This document shows positions 13,014-21,641 of a stretch of 23,470 bases of DNA, piece after piece. The DNA comes from Rhodospirillales bacterium (GTDB taxonomy: Bacteria > Pseudomonadota > Alphaproteobacteria > Acetobacterales > Acetobacteraceae). The first letter of the stretch is position 1. Every line of letters starts with the position of its first letter. Location of the stretch: assembly GCA_018971905.1 (NCBI GenBank), contig JAGWZS010000003.1, positions 1 through 23,470 on the forward strand, read 5' to 3'. A program made the position numbers and the translations under genes. The notes under the pieces were generated by a model. That model saw nothing but the letters and a program-made list of their open reading frames with translations. It did no database searches and was not told where the DNA came from.

Positions 13014-14408
13014 CTAGAAATCGGCTACCGTGCAGGCATAGCCGGCAGACGACACTTCGCCACAAAAGCGCGCGGCATCAACCGTGTCTGCAAATCCGCT
13101 TACGCGCAGGCGGTAGAAGGTTTGGCCCTTTACCTCAGCGACCTGAATATCTGGCGATTTGCCTTGAAACAAAGCTGGCGCAGCGCGGGAGACCTTGCTC
13201 CATTGGCTTTGCGCCGCCGACAGGCTGTTCAGCGCGCCCAACTGCACGGCAATGGAGCCAGCCGGACTCGTTGGCACTGGCGCCGGCGCTGTTATCGCGG
13301 CGGCCTGCGCTGGAGCGGGTGATGCAGGCGGGGTGGCGACAGGCCCTGGCGTGGAGGAGGATATGGCACCCGGAATAGGCGACGGGCCGGTGTAAGCCGC
13401 GTTTGGGTTACTACTTACGGGCGCCGGAGCTGCCGCAGGTGCGGGTGTTGGTGCAGGAGCTGGCGCAGGGGGCGGTGCTGCAACAGGCGTGGGCGCCACA
13501 GCCGACGGCGGCACCAGCGGCACGGGTGCGGCAGTGGGCTCCGGTGTGGCGGAGACCGCAGGCGTGGTGAGCACCGGCTGGGTGGGCGGCGGCGGCGGCG
13601 GCGGCGCGGGGTTCTGGATGGAGTTGGCGATCAGGGCGGAAAACCCATCCATGGCTTGTTGCACCTGGTCGGGCGGCAAATCGATGGCCAGCACCTGCCG
13701 CGCCTCGTCATCGCGCCCGGCAGCTATGAGCGCCGCGGCATAATCCTCCCGGATTTTGGGCGTTGCGCCCTGCCCCGTGGCAAGCGGCCCCAAATATTCC
13801 ACAGCCTCAGCCCCATGACCGGAAAGTGCCAGAGACAAGCCAAGATTCACCACGGTTCCCGTACTGCCGGGGTTGATGAGAATGGATTGTTGGTAAGGCT
13901 GCACCGCTCCTTGGAAATTACCCTGCAAGTCGCGGGCTACACCGAGATCGCTCCATGCTGCGGCATTGCCCGGATCCGCCTTGACGGCGGCAAGAAACGC
14001 TTGCTCGGCCGCTGCTGGATCAGATTTCAACAGGCAGCGCCCCAAGCCTGTTTCAGCGGGGCTGGAATTGGCATCGTAGCGCAGCGCGGTTTGATACGCG
14101 GCTTGCGCCGGAAGGCAGCGGTTTAATGCGTAATAGGCATCTCCTTCATGGACCAGCGCATCAACATTGTCGGGATTATCCTTGAGCACTGATTGCGAGA
14201 TGGAAAGCGCCATATCTGGGTCGCCGCCGGAAATGGCGGCATCGGCTACGTTTAGCGTGTCTGGCCCAACATCATTTGCTGAAACAGTGCCTGCCGTGTT
14301 GGGCTGCTGCGTGCAAGCCGCCAGCGCAAGCACCAAAATCGCGGGGGCGGCCTGCCGCAGTACTCTGCGGCGAAGACATTCTGAAATTGCAAAGTCGGAA
14401 GGGTTCAT
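13014..14408 (-). CDS. tadD: TadD-like TPR lipoprotein with C-terminal SPOR domain
   Basis: 464 residues, last gene of the tad cluster. A lipoprotein signal ends in LAAC (Cys32). TPR-type helical repeats span about 50-255 (NVDALVHEGDAYYALNR, PAETGLGRCLL, AAAWSDLGVARDLQGNFQGAV), as in TadD pilotin-like proteins needed for secretin and pilus assembly. A Pro/Ala-rich linker of about 115 residues (270-385, with a run of seven prolines) leads to a SPOR-type domain (about 388-464: VQLGALNSLSAAQSQW, FYRLRVSGFADTVDAARFC). SPOR domains bind denuded septal peptidoglycan, so this TadD could be anchored at the septum or new pole. Ordinary TadD proteins are about 200-280 residues and lack this tail. The gene follows tadC by 25 nt. 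The TadD assignment rests on domain and position. Confidence 0.85.
   Translation of the reverse strand: MNPSDFAISECLRRRVLRQAAPAILVLALAACTQQPNTAGTVSANDVGPDTLNVADAAISGGDPDMALSISQSVLKDNPDNVDALVHEGDAYYALNRCLPAQAAYQTALRYDANSSPAETGLGRCLLKSDPAAAEQAFLAAVKADPGNAAAWSDLGVARDLQGNFQGAVQPYQQSILINPGSTGTVVNLGLSLALSGHGAEAVEYLGPLATGQGATPKIREDYAAALIAAGRDDEARQVLAIDLPPDQVQQAMDGFSALIANSIQNPAPPPPPPPTQPVLTTPAVSATPEPTAAPVPLVPPSAVAPTPVAAPPPAPAPAPTPAPAAAPAPVSSNPNAAYTGPSPIPGAISSSTPGPVATPPASPAPAQAAAITAPAPVPTSPAGSIAVQLGALNSLSAAQSQWSKVSRAAPALFQGKSPDIQVAEVKGQTFYRLRVSGFADTVDAARFCGEVSSAGYACTVADF
13584..13607. repeat. GGC trinucleotide tract encoding polyproline
   Basis: Seven consecutive proline codons (read on the minus strand) in the linker of the TadD-like protein form a simple tandem repeat. 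Slippage in steps of three would change linker length without a frameshift; translation of the run would need EF-P. Confidence 0.7.
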
Positions 14409-14433
14409 AATTTTTCTTCTATGGATCTGTTGT

Positions 14434-15387
14434 TCAATGGTGCAGGCTGTTCATAACATTGATCATGGCCGGGCCGCCAACAATAAGAAACACGCAGGGG
14501 AGAATGAAGACGATCATCGGCAGCGTCATTAAAGTTGGTAATTTTCCAGCTCTGTCTTCAAACTTAACCAGAGCCTCAGCGCGCAACTCCGCCGAAAGTG
14601 AGCGCAGCGCCTGAGTAAGCGGTGTGCCGAACTGCAGAGATTGAGCTAATGTTGTTGCCAAGCGCTTCAGAACCTCCAGCCCGGTGCGCTGGCCAAGTCC
14701 TGTCATCACGCTACGCATGTCAGCGCCAATCTGTAATTCACGGGACGTTTGAAGCAATTCCTGCGCAAGGTTGGGGTTGAGCATCTGAATTTCTTGGGCA
14801 ACTCGCGCAATTCCGGCCTCCAGCGCCAGGCCGGCATCCGCGCAAATAACCAACATGTCCAATGCATCGGGAACGCCACGTTCAACATTTTCCAGGTGCC
14901 GCGTGCGGATATTTGTCGCGATCATTTCCGGCAGCAACATTCCGCCAACTGCGCCGCCCCCGACTTTTAAGCAGAGGCCAAGCAGCCCTGGCATGAAGTG
15001 TTTAAGCGAAAAATATAAAATCGTGGGCATCAAGAAAAACAGCAGAATTTTGGCGCCGATAAACAGGCCAATGCCCCTGCCGCCGCGAAACCCGGCCCCC
15101 TCCAGAGTGGCTCGCATCTCCTGCAAGGTTTTACGCGAAAGCAGGCCCGAACGGGCGATGAACATGCCAAATGATGACACCAGCCGAAGCAAGAAAGAGC
15201 CCTCGGGCTTGACCTCTTCGACAACAGTTTGGCTGCGGCCGTGAATCGCAAGATCCAGCCGTCGGTTCATCTTTTGTGAACGCGCAACCGACCCGGCCAG
15301 GGCAACGCCCGCCACCGCAAGAAGCACTAAACATCCGCTCAGTGCGAGCAGGATGTAAATGGCATCGATGCGATTACTTAAGGACAT
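14434..15387 (-). CDS. tadC: Tad pilus inner-membrane platform protein TadC
   Basis: 317 residues, type II secretion F (GspF/PilC) domain at about 160-290. Hydrophobic segments lie near 10-31, 108-125, 132-155 and 290-312. The VPDALDMLVICADAGLALEAGI motif and the GTPLTQALRSLSAELR segment are typical of TadC. Together with TadB it forms the platform on which the TadA ATPase extrudes Flp subunits. The start overlaps the end of tadB by 14 nt, so the two are coupled. Length is normal for the family (~300-330). Confidence 0.95.
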   Translation of the reverse strand: MSLSNRIDAIYILLALSGCLVLLAVAGVALAGSVARSQKMNRRLDLAIHGRSQTVVEEVKPEGSFLLRLVSSFGMFIARSGLLSRKTLQEMRATLEGAGFRGGRGIGLFIGAKILLFFLMPTILYFSLKHFMPGLLGLCLKVGGGAVGGMLLPEMIATNIRTRHLENVERGVPDALDMLVICADAGLALEAGIARVAQEIQMLNPNLAQELLQTSRELQIGADMRSVMTGLGQRTGLEVLKRLATTLAQSLQFGTPLTQALRSLSAELRAEALVKFEDRAGKLPTLMTLPMIVFILPCVFLIVGGPAMINVMNSLHH

Positions 15388-16360
15388 TGCTGATCATGAA
15401 CTGAATAATGCCCATACCCGCCCCCATGAGCAGAACTGCAGCGCCTAACACGGCCTGGCCGCTGGATGTGTCGAACAAAATCTTGATGTAGGATGGTTGC
15501 ATCCAGAACAGCACGCCGCCGGCAAAGAATGGCAGCACGGTGAGAACCATTGAGCCCATGCGCGCTTCAGCGGTGAGCGCGTAGCCGCGTGACTTTAGCG
15601 CCACGCGCTTGCGGATGACGTCCGCCAGTGTTTCCAGCGTTTGGGTAATGCCGCCGCCCGAGCGCGACTGCAAAGTGATCGCGGTGGCAAAAAATTGATA
15701 TTCCGTGAGCTTGATGCGCTCCGCCAACTCGCGCAGGGCAATATCAAGCGGAATGCCGATGCTGACCTTGTCGGCGAGGATGATGAACTCCCGTTTCGTC
15801 GGCTCCAGCGCATCACCACTCACAGTGCGCAACGCCTCGCCCATGGGGATGCCAACGCGCACACAACGGACGATTGTATTCAACGCATCGGGGAATTGTT
15901 CTATCAGCTTTGCATTGCGGCGATTTTTGAACCAGTTGAACGCAAAACGGTCCAGCATATACCAAAGCACGGGGGAGCCAAAATACTTTACGATCAGCCA
16001 GATTTTCTGGTGATGCCCGAGAGGGTGCGAGGCTAACCACATGATCGCCGCCATGGCCAGGAAAGCCAAAGGCGGCACCAGCCACCATTTGATCGGATAG
16101 GTTTCCGCCTGTTGTAAATCCACACCAATCAGGCTGGCGGCGCGCTCCTTTAGCTCGTCGATCCGCGAGGTCGTGCGAACCAGGCTAAGTTCTTCGTCCA
16201 CCGTGGTAATCGGCTGCGCCTCTGACACCGTCGCCCGCCTGATCCGGCCTTGCAGCTTCGTCTCACGGTCATGACCAGAGATGATCCAGGCCGTTACCCC
16301 TACGGTTGCCAAAGTTAGAAGAGCGACCAGGACGAGCAGCAGGAACAACTCGTGCGGCAT
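15374..16360 (-). CDS. tadB: Tad pilus inner-membrane platform protein TadB
   Basis: 328 residues. One N-terminal TM (4-27), a cytoplasmic stretch, TMs near 92-110 and 118-137, the T2SSF domain (about 150-280, FPDALNTIVRCVRVGIPMGEAL and QSRSGGGITQTLETLADVIRKR), and C-terminal TMs near 275-295 and 305-325. It pairs with TadC. The ATG shares a base with the tadA stop (TAATG), which supports both the start and operon coupling. Confidence 0.95.
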   Translation of the reverse strand: MPHELFLLLVLVALLTLATVGVTAWIISGHDRETKLQGRIRRATVSEAQPITTVDEELSLVRTTSRIDELKERAASLIGVDLQQAETYPIKWWLVPPLAFLAMAAIMWLASHPLGHHQKIWLIVKYFGSPVLWYMLDRFAFNWFKNRRNAKLIEQFPDALNTIVRCVRVGIPMGEALRTVSGDALEPTKREFIILADKVSIGIPLDIALRELAERIKLTEYQFFATAITLQSRSGGGITQTLETLADVIRKRVALKSRGYALTAEARMGSMVLTVLPFFAGGVLFWMQPSYIKILFDTSSGQAVLGAAVLLMGAGMGIIQFMISNVLK

Positions 16361-17754
16361 TAAACCTCCTCCAGCGCTGCCATCCAGGCGCGGTCCAGCC
16401 CGAAATACTGCAGGCGCTCGATGAAGGAGGATCTGATGCGGCTGACTTCGTAGCGGCCCGTCAGCCGGCCATTCGGGGTCTCGCCGGTAATTTCCAGCTT
16501 AAAGATGTCGTTAAGGAGCTGGGTTTCGCCTTCAATGCCGGCAATCTCTGTTACCTGCACAACCCGGCGGCCGCCGTCGCGCTGGCGCTCCACCTGGATG
16601 ATCAGGTTTACCGCAGCGCAAACCTGCTGGCGGATGGCACGCGGTGTTAGGCCCATGGAAGACATCTGCACCATGTTCTCAATACGAGAAAGCGCATCAC
16701 GCGTGTTATTGGCGTGGATGGTCGACATCGAGCCGTCATGGCCCGTGTTCATCGCCTGCAACATGTCGAATGCTTCGGCGCCACGGGTTTCGCCGATGAT
16801 GATGCGGTCTGGACGCATACGCAGCGCATTTCTAACCAGATCTCGCGCCGTAACCTCACCTTTGCCTTCCAGGCTCGGCGGCCTTGTTTCCAGCCGCACC
16901 ACATGCGGCTGCTGCAATTGCAGTTCGGCAGCGTCTTCCACGGTTACAATACGCTCCGTCGCGTCGATAAAGCGTGAGAGCGCATTCATCATCGTTGTTT
17001 TACCCGAGCCCGTACCCCCGGAAACAATAATGTTAAGGCGGCAGCGCGCGGCAATTTCCAACACCCGGGCAATAGGGGGAGTCATCGCGCCAAACTCGAT
17101 GAGCTTTTTAAAGTCGATCGGCTTTTTGGAGAATTTACGAATGGAGATCGACGGACCATCAATGGCCAGCGGCGGTAAAACAATGTTCACGCGGGAGCCG
17201 TCTTTCAGGCGGGCGTCGCACATTGGGCTCGATTCATCCACCCGGCGCCCGATGGAGGCCGCGATACGCTGGCAGATATTGGTCAGATGCGTCCAGTCCC
17301 GGAAACGAACCGGAACCTGGTGAAGCTTACCGGATCGTTCGATGAATACGTGATCCGGCCCGTTGACCATGATATCGTTGATCGTCTCATCCAGCAGCAA
17401 CGGCTCAAGCGGCCCCAGCCCAAGCATGTCGTCAACCAACTCGGTTGCCAAGGCGCGTTGTTCGCGGCCATTGAGCTGCACCCGTTTATCCGTGGCAAGA
17501 TCTGAGATCAGCCGCTCCACCTCGATCAGCAGCCGCTCGGGAGGCAAAGCCGCCACCGCTGTCGCATCCATACGCGCCAGGCAAAGATTACGCAGCTCGG
17601 AAATTTCAGCCCGGACAGAAGCACCCGTATCAAGCGGAATGCGCGAGACTTCGGCCTGCTGCGGCAAAACCGCATGTGCTGCTACGGACGACACGGGGGC
17701 GGGCTCGATTTCCTCGCGCCGCCGCCGCCCAAAGACCGGAACGCTCTCCGTCAT
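16360..17754 (-). CDS. cpaF: Tad pilus assembly ATPase TadA/CpaF
   Basis: 464-residue hexameric secretion ATPase of the GspE/VirB11 superfamily that powers Flp pilus extension (and probably retraction). The N-terminal part (about 40-220) contains LGPLEPLLLDETINDIMVNG. The ATPase core has Walker A GGTGSGKT (K252), an Asp/Glu box (IVTVEDAAELQL), a Walker B region (RPDRIIIGETRGAEAFDMLQAMNTGHDGS) and a His box (STIHANN). Length and motifs match CpaF. ATG 17754 follows GGGGGAGA by 8 nt, with a 5-nt gap after cpaE. Confidence 0.97.
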   Translation of the reverse strand: MTESVPVFGRRRREEIEPAPVSSVAAHAVLPQQAEVSRIPLDTGASVRAEISELRNLCLARMDATAVAALPPERLLIEVERLISDLATDKRVQLNGREQRALATELVDDMLGLGPLEPLLLDETINDIMVNGPDHVFIERSGKLHQVPVRFRDWTHLTNICQRIAASIGRRVDESSPMCDARLKDGSRVNIVLPPLAIDGPSISIRKFSKKPIDFKKLIEFGAMTPPIARVLEIAARCRLNIIVSGGTGSGKTTMMNALSRFIDATERIVTVEDAAELQLQQPHVVRLETRPPSLEGKGEVTARDLVRNALRMRPDRIIIGETRGAEAFDMLQAMNTGHDGSMSTIHANNTRDALSRIENMVQMSSMGLTPRAIRQQVCAAVNLIIQVERQRDGGRRVVQVTEIAGIEGETQLLNDIFKLEITGETPNGRLTGRYEVSRIRSSFIERLQYFGLDRAWMAALEEV

Positions 17755-17759
17755 CGCAG

Positions 17760-19022
17760 TTATCTCCCCCGCAAGCCCAACACCTTGAACATGCCCGCCA
17801 CGGAGCTGCTGGTGCGGCTTATCGCCGCCCCGTCTTCATCCCTGCCGGCGACAAAGCCGATTTCTCTGGACAGATCCCATATAGCTTGCCGGAAAGGCCC
17901 TTTGACCGTGACCGCGGGCTCACCAAAATTGGCACTCTCATTCAATTGTTTTGGAATATCCGGAATCGAAACGTCGATCTTGACCTTCAACGCCTCCTCA
18001 ATTTGCTTGCGCGTTAAGCCACCTGGCCTGCCATGGCGGTTTAGAACCACGGTGGGGCTTTGCGGCTGCCAGGGCCCGTTGGGCAAGCCAAGCAGGCGCA
18101 ACGTATCGCGCACAGAGGCAAGCGATGGCTCCATAACGATAACGCGATGATGCGCAAACTCAATGAGCTCCCGGTTGCACGCCATCGGCAGGTAGGGCAC
18201 ATCCATGACAATAAAATTATACCGGACACGCAATGCCTCAATCAGCCGGCGGGCGGCACCTGGGGCATAATTCATGGGTTCGGTCAGTTTTTCTTCAGAC
18301 GCCAGCGCGTGCAGGCGTTCTGCCACGGGCTGGGCTGCGCGCTCGATAAACAGCGGATCAATCCGGTCTGGTGTTTCCAGCGCCATGCGCAAGCCGGGCC
18401 CGGTTTTGCCGCCCAGCAGCAAGGCGCCAGAGCCCATATGGATATCTGATTCAACAAATACCGTATGCCGCTTTGCTGAAACGCCCAGCATCCAGGCAAG
18501 ATTGCCCGCCACGGTTGTTGCGCCCGCACCGCCACGCGCGCCGATAATCACCACCACCCGGCCGCCACGCGCCGCATCTTGACCCAGGGCTTTGCGGGTG
18601 ATCAGTGGCGAGAAATGCCGTGCCACGGCTTCGCGTGTGATGGGCTTGAAGAGATATTCCATAACGCCCATGCCGCGGGTGATGTGGCGGTAGAAATCAA
18701 CCTCCGCACTATCGCCGATCACCAAAACCCGCACGCCAGGCTCTACCACGTCAGAGAGTTCACCGAGCGCCTGCAACGGCTGTTCCTCACCAGCGATATC
18801 GACAATCAGCACTTCAGGCGTTTGCAGCTTGGCCATTGCGGCAATGGCGGTGCGCACGGTACCCCGCCGGATATCCATTCCCCCCGTGGTTGCCTCACTC
18901 AGGCTATCGCGCAGAACCTGCTCGCTTGCAGGATCGTTGACAAAGGCGAGAACCGTCAGCCGGTCCGGCCGACTGCTAACACCGTCTTCAGAGAGACTGC
19001 CAAAAGGGCCCTGACTGCTCAT
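17760..19022 (-). CDS. cpaE: Tad pilus localisation protein CpaE/TadZ (receiver-like plus MinD/ParA-like ATPase)
   Basis: 420 residues. The N-terminal half (about 20-140) looks like a degenerate response-regulator receiver (VLIVDIAG, VLVIGDSAEVDFYRHITRGMGVMEYLFKP). The C-terminal half is MinD/ParA-like: deviant Walker A GARGGAGATT (161-170), FVESDIHMGSGALLL (switch I region) and FIVMDVPYLP (switch II/Walker B). Both lysines of the classical KGGxGK[T/S] are replaced (R163 and A168), so nucleotide handling is probably altered; TadZ/CpaE proteins are known to carry atypical P-loops. The family places the Tad machine at a cell pole. ATG 19022 has AAGGG about 8 nt upstream. Confidence 0.94.
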   Translation of the reverse strand: MSSQGPFGSLSEDGVSSRPDRLTVLAFVNDPASEQVLRDSLSEATTGGMDIRRGTVRTAIAAMAKLQTPEVLIVDIAGEEQPLQALGELSDVVEPGVRVLVIGDSAEVDFYRHITRGMGVMEYLFKPITREAVARHFSPLITRKALGQDAARGGRVVVIIGARGGAGATTVAGNLAWMLGVSAKRHTVFVESDIHMGSGALLLGGKTGPGLRMALETPDRIDPLFIERAAQPVAERLHALASEEKLTEPMNYAPGAARRLIEALRVRYNFIVMDVPYLPMACNRELIEFAHHRVIVMEPSLASVRDTLRLLGLPNGPWQPQSPTVVLNRHGRPGGLTRKQIEEALKVKIDVSIPDIPKQLNESANFGEPAVTVKGPFRQAIWDLSREIGFVAGRDEDGAAISRTSSSVAGMFKVLGLRGR

Positions 19023-19059
19023 GCTGCGCCCTTTCCGTCTACATTACCGTGCCCCTGCA

Positions 19060-19377
19060 TCAACTGCCTCCGGTAAACGACGCGGCCGGTGAGACCGGAG
19101 TGATTGTGGTCTGAATACCTGTTGCGCTGCCGCCACTGGTTGCCTTCTCCACGCCGCCAACAGCGATAACGCCGTTAACACCAGATTCTGACTCTCCGCT
19201 GATCAGATCTGACTTCTGCGCAGCCTGCTGCGCGATCGTCTCGTTTGCAGCACCGGTCTCGGACCATGCGCCAGGGCGGTTAAACGGGTTAAAAGCACCC
19301 TGACAACCCGACAAGCCCAACAACGCGGCGCAACACAGCAGGAAAAAACCAAAACGGTTGGAATTTAGTTGCATCAT
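19060..19377 (-). CDS. cpaD: Short CpaD-like pilus lipoprotein
   Basis: 105 residues. Lipoprotein signal with LSGC (Cys25) after a hydrophobic stretch FFLLCCAALLG. The mature part contains NPFNRPGAWSETGAANETIA, which resembles the NPYNRPGxWxPTGxN segment of CpaD-family proteins in alphaproteobacteria, and position between cpaC and cpaE is where cpaD sits. It is much shorter than classical CpaD (~200-230 residues), retaining only a C-terminal-like portion plus a low-complexity Gly/Ser/Thr tail. The ATG at 19377 overlaps the cpaC stop (ATGA). Likely an outer-membrane lipoprotein that helps the secretin; the call is by position and motif. Confidence 0.7.
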   Translation of the reverse strand: MMQLNSNRFGFFLLCCAALLGLSGCQGAFNPFNRPGAWSETGAANETIAQQAAQKSDLISGESESGVNGVIAVGGVEKATSGGSATGIQTTITPVSPAASFTGGS

Positions 19378-20798
19378 TGCACAATGAACCCCGCATCACC
19401 TGGAATGCTGGCTTTCGCCGTGTCTATTCCATTATCTCTCAAAAGTAGAATACGTTGCAAATCGTTTGGTGGTGACCAGCCATCGTCGGGCGAGGCAAGC
19501 GAATTGGGATTGTTCACCGGATTCACAATATAGGGTGTAACGGTAATCACCAGCTCCTGCTGTTGCCGCTGGAACGCATCACCACGGAACAGCGCGCCTA
19601 CGATCGGGATCTCAGAAAGGCCGGGCAGGCCGTTATCCACTTGGTTTGTCGTGTCTTCCAGCAAGCCCGCTATGGCCATGCCCTGGCCGGAGCCCAGAAT
19701 AACGGTTGAGGAGGCGGCGGTAACATTGAGCGATGGCACCGAGAAAACCTCTGAAGAACCAGAGGATGATACAATCGCGGAATTGGCGGTGTTAAGTGAA
19801 CTGATCTGCGGCGAAACCTGGAGCGCGATGCGCCCGTCCGAAAAAACAGTTGGGACGAAAGAAAGCAGTACACCATAATTCTTAAAGGTGACGGTCACTG
19901 TATTGTTGTTGCTTGAAACCGGTATCGGAAATTGACCGCCAACCTGGAAGTTTGCCTGGGTTCCGGAAAGTGTGGTGAGCGTCGGTTCCGCCAGAATATG
20001 CGCAAGATTATCCGTGGCGAGCGCGTCGATAATTCCTTCAAAGTTTCCACCGGGAAATGAGGCGGTAACGCCAATTTGCCCTTGGGTAGTGGTGGACAGT
20101 GAACTTGCCGCGGAGGCGGAGGCACCCGCGAGACCCAGCAACCATTTGCCTGAAAGAACGCTTCCGGCCGCCGTCCAGTTTATACCCAGCTCGCGGGTGA
20201 CGTTGCGCGACATTTGTGCGATGCGCACCTTCAGCTCAACCTGAATAGGCTCCTGTACGGTAAGATCATTGACAACCTTACCCGGTGCGATGAGATTGGC
20301 TTGGTTGACGATGCTGTCAGCGTCCTCGGCGTTGTCAACCGAGCCGTGGAGTACCATGCCACCCGGCTCTGATTCAGCCGTAACCCCGTTTCCTGGCACG
20401 GCGATTTGTGACTGGCTTTCAATCCGCCCGCTGCTATACGCCGAAGGGTTCACCGTTACTGAATATTGCGCGATACGATCACCAGAGGCATCCGTGGCGA
20501 CCACATCGGTCTCACCTGGGGTTTTGCCAAACACAAACATTGTGCCCGGGCTGGCAGGGCGCACAGAGGCGATTGAGTCGTCTGCCACGAAAAGATTTGC
20601 GACCGGACGCGGCAATTTGATGAGCTTGCCTTGACCTTTGGCAAGCTCAAGGCTGCCATAATAAGCCGGAGGAATAACCTGTGCCTGACCGCCCATCGCC
20701 GCCGCATCAGGGCCGCCGCCGGTTCCACCGGGCTGCGCCGCGATGGCGGGGCCCGCCAGAAGCAGACCCAGGATTGAAACAGTGGGAGAAACCCGCAT
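19374..20798 (-). CDS. cpaC: Tad pilus outer-membrane secretin CpaC/RcpA
   Basis: 474 residues. Sec signal peptide (1-20), an N-terminal secretin-associated domain (about 48-118, LELAKGQGKLIKLPRPVANLFVAD), a BON-like segment (about 140-185), then the secretin core (about 200-430). The core has the conserved LAEPTLTTLSGTQANFQVGGQFPIP and GLLEDTTNQVDNGLPGLSEIPIVGALFR motifs and ends in ELVITVTPYIV. It forms the outer-membrane pore through which the Flp fibre exits. The start shares a base with the cpaB stop (TAATG). Length is normal. Confidence 0.96.
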   Translation of the reverse strand: MRVSPTVSILGLLLAGPAIAAQPGGTGGGPDAAAMGGQAQVIPPAYYGSLELAKGQGKLIKLPRPVANLFVADDSIASVRPASPGTMFVFGKTPGETDVVATDASGDRIAQYSVTVNPSAYSSGRIESQSQIAVPGNGVTAESEPGGMVLHGSVDNAEDADSIVNQANLIAPGKVVNDLTVQEPIQVELKVRIAQMSRNVTRELGINWTAAGSVLSGKWLLGLAGASASAASSLSTTTQGQIGVTASFPGGNFEGIIDALATDNLAHILAEPTLTTLSGTQANFQVGGQFPIPVSSNNNTVTVTFKNYGVLLSFVPTVFSDGRIALQVSPQISSLNTANSAIVSSSGSSEVFSVPSLNVTAASSTVILGSGQGMAIAGLLEDTTNQVDNGLPGLSEIPIVGALFRGDAFQRQQQELVITVTPYIVNPVNNPNSLASPDDGWSPPNDLQRILLLRDNGIDTAKASIPGDAGFIVQ

Positions 20799-21634
20799 TA
20801 GAATTTAAACTCCCCGCTATTGTCTGCTGAAATAACATTGACTGTTGTTACAGGTTGCTGAGTTGGCTGTGCCGCTGAAAGTGCCGGCGAAACCTGCCCT
20901 GCGTAAACCGGCAGGGCCGGGGCGCTTGCAGCGGACTTGGTATTCTGGGCGGAATGCACAATCAGGGACAATTTGCCAAGATTAACCGCGACAAGGCAGC
21001 GCGCGGCCTGCTCCTGCGTTACCTCCAGGGTTACCGTGGATGCCGGCGGCTGGCTTGTGTTGGCATTGGCGCTGCTTGCGTCTTTGATAAGCTCAGAGCC
21101 CGTCGCGATAACCCGGACATCACTCAACACCACTTCCGCGGCGATGCTTTTTGCATCAGGCGCGCCCGCGATATTCTGGGTCAGCAATACGTCGACCCGA
21201 TCCCCGGGCCAAATCAAACCATCCGCGCCGGTCACGCTGTCCACCGCCACGGTAACGGCCCGCATGCCAGGCTCTAACACAGCGGCAAGAAACCCGTGGT
21301 CCCCGGGGTGAATAACCCCATCAGTGGTGATCATGGCACCTTGGGCCAGGGGGGCTTTAACCATAGCGCCGGTAAGCGAGCTCCGGTTTTGCGGCGTGTC
21401 CTCAATTGCGCCGGCCGGCACGGCGGCGATCGACATGCTCGCGCTGGAGATCTCATTGGGTTGGATCAACGATCCGCCCGGCAGAGGCACCGCCGCCACA
21501 AGAATTTCCTCGGTTACGGGCGCCACAGCAACCGGCGCCGCCTTGTGGCCTTGATTTAGAATGGAATAGCCAAACATCACCACCGCGGCCAGCGCGGCGA
21601 TTAGAACGGCAAAGATGCCAAGGCGGAAAATCAT
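20798..21634 (-). CDS. cpaB: Tad pilus assembly protein CpaB/RcpC (SAF domain)
   Basis: 278 residues with one N-terminal TM anchor (4-26) and a periplasmic SAF domain (about 42-105, EEILVAAVPLPGGSLIQPNEI), followed by the RcpC/CpaB beta domain (about 118-235, GMRAVTVAVDSVTGADGLIWPGDRVDVLLTQ). It is thought to link the secretin to the inner-membrane complex and may contact peptidoglycan. The C-terminal 40 residues are Ala/Pro/Gln-rich. It starts 7 nt after the cpaA stop and is coupled to cpaC. Confidence 0.95.
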   Translation of the reverse strand: MIFRLGIFAVLIAALAAVVMFGYSILNQGHKAAPVAVAPVTEEILVAAVPLPGGSLIQPNEISSASMSIAAVPAGAIEDTPQNRSSLTGAMVKAPLAQGAMITTDGVIHPGDHGFLAAVLEPGMRAVTVAVDSVTGADGLIWPGDRVDVLLTQNIAGAPDAKSIAAEVVLSDVRVIATGSELIKDASSANANTSQPPASTVTLEVTQEQAARCLVAVNLGKLSLIVHSAQNTKSAASAPALPVYAGQVSPALSAAQPTQQPVTTVNVISADNSGEFKF

Positions 21635-21641
21635 GAGCGAC

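Noticed and set aside
16505..17323. 272-codon plus-strand open frame opposite tadA
   Set aside because: Antisense shadow of a well-supported ATPase; no ribosome site or family resemblance.
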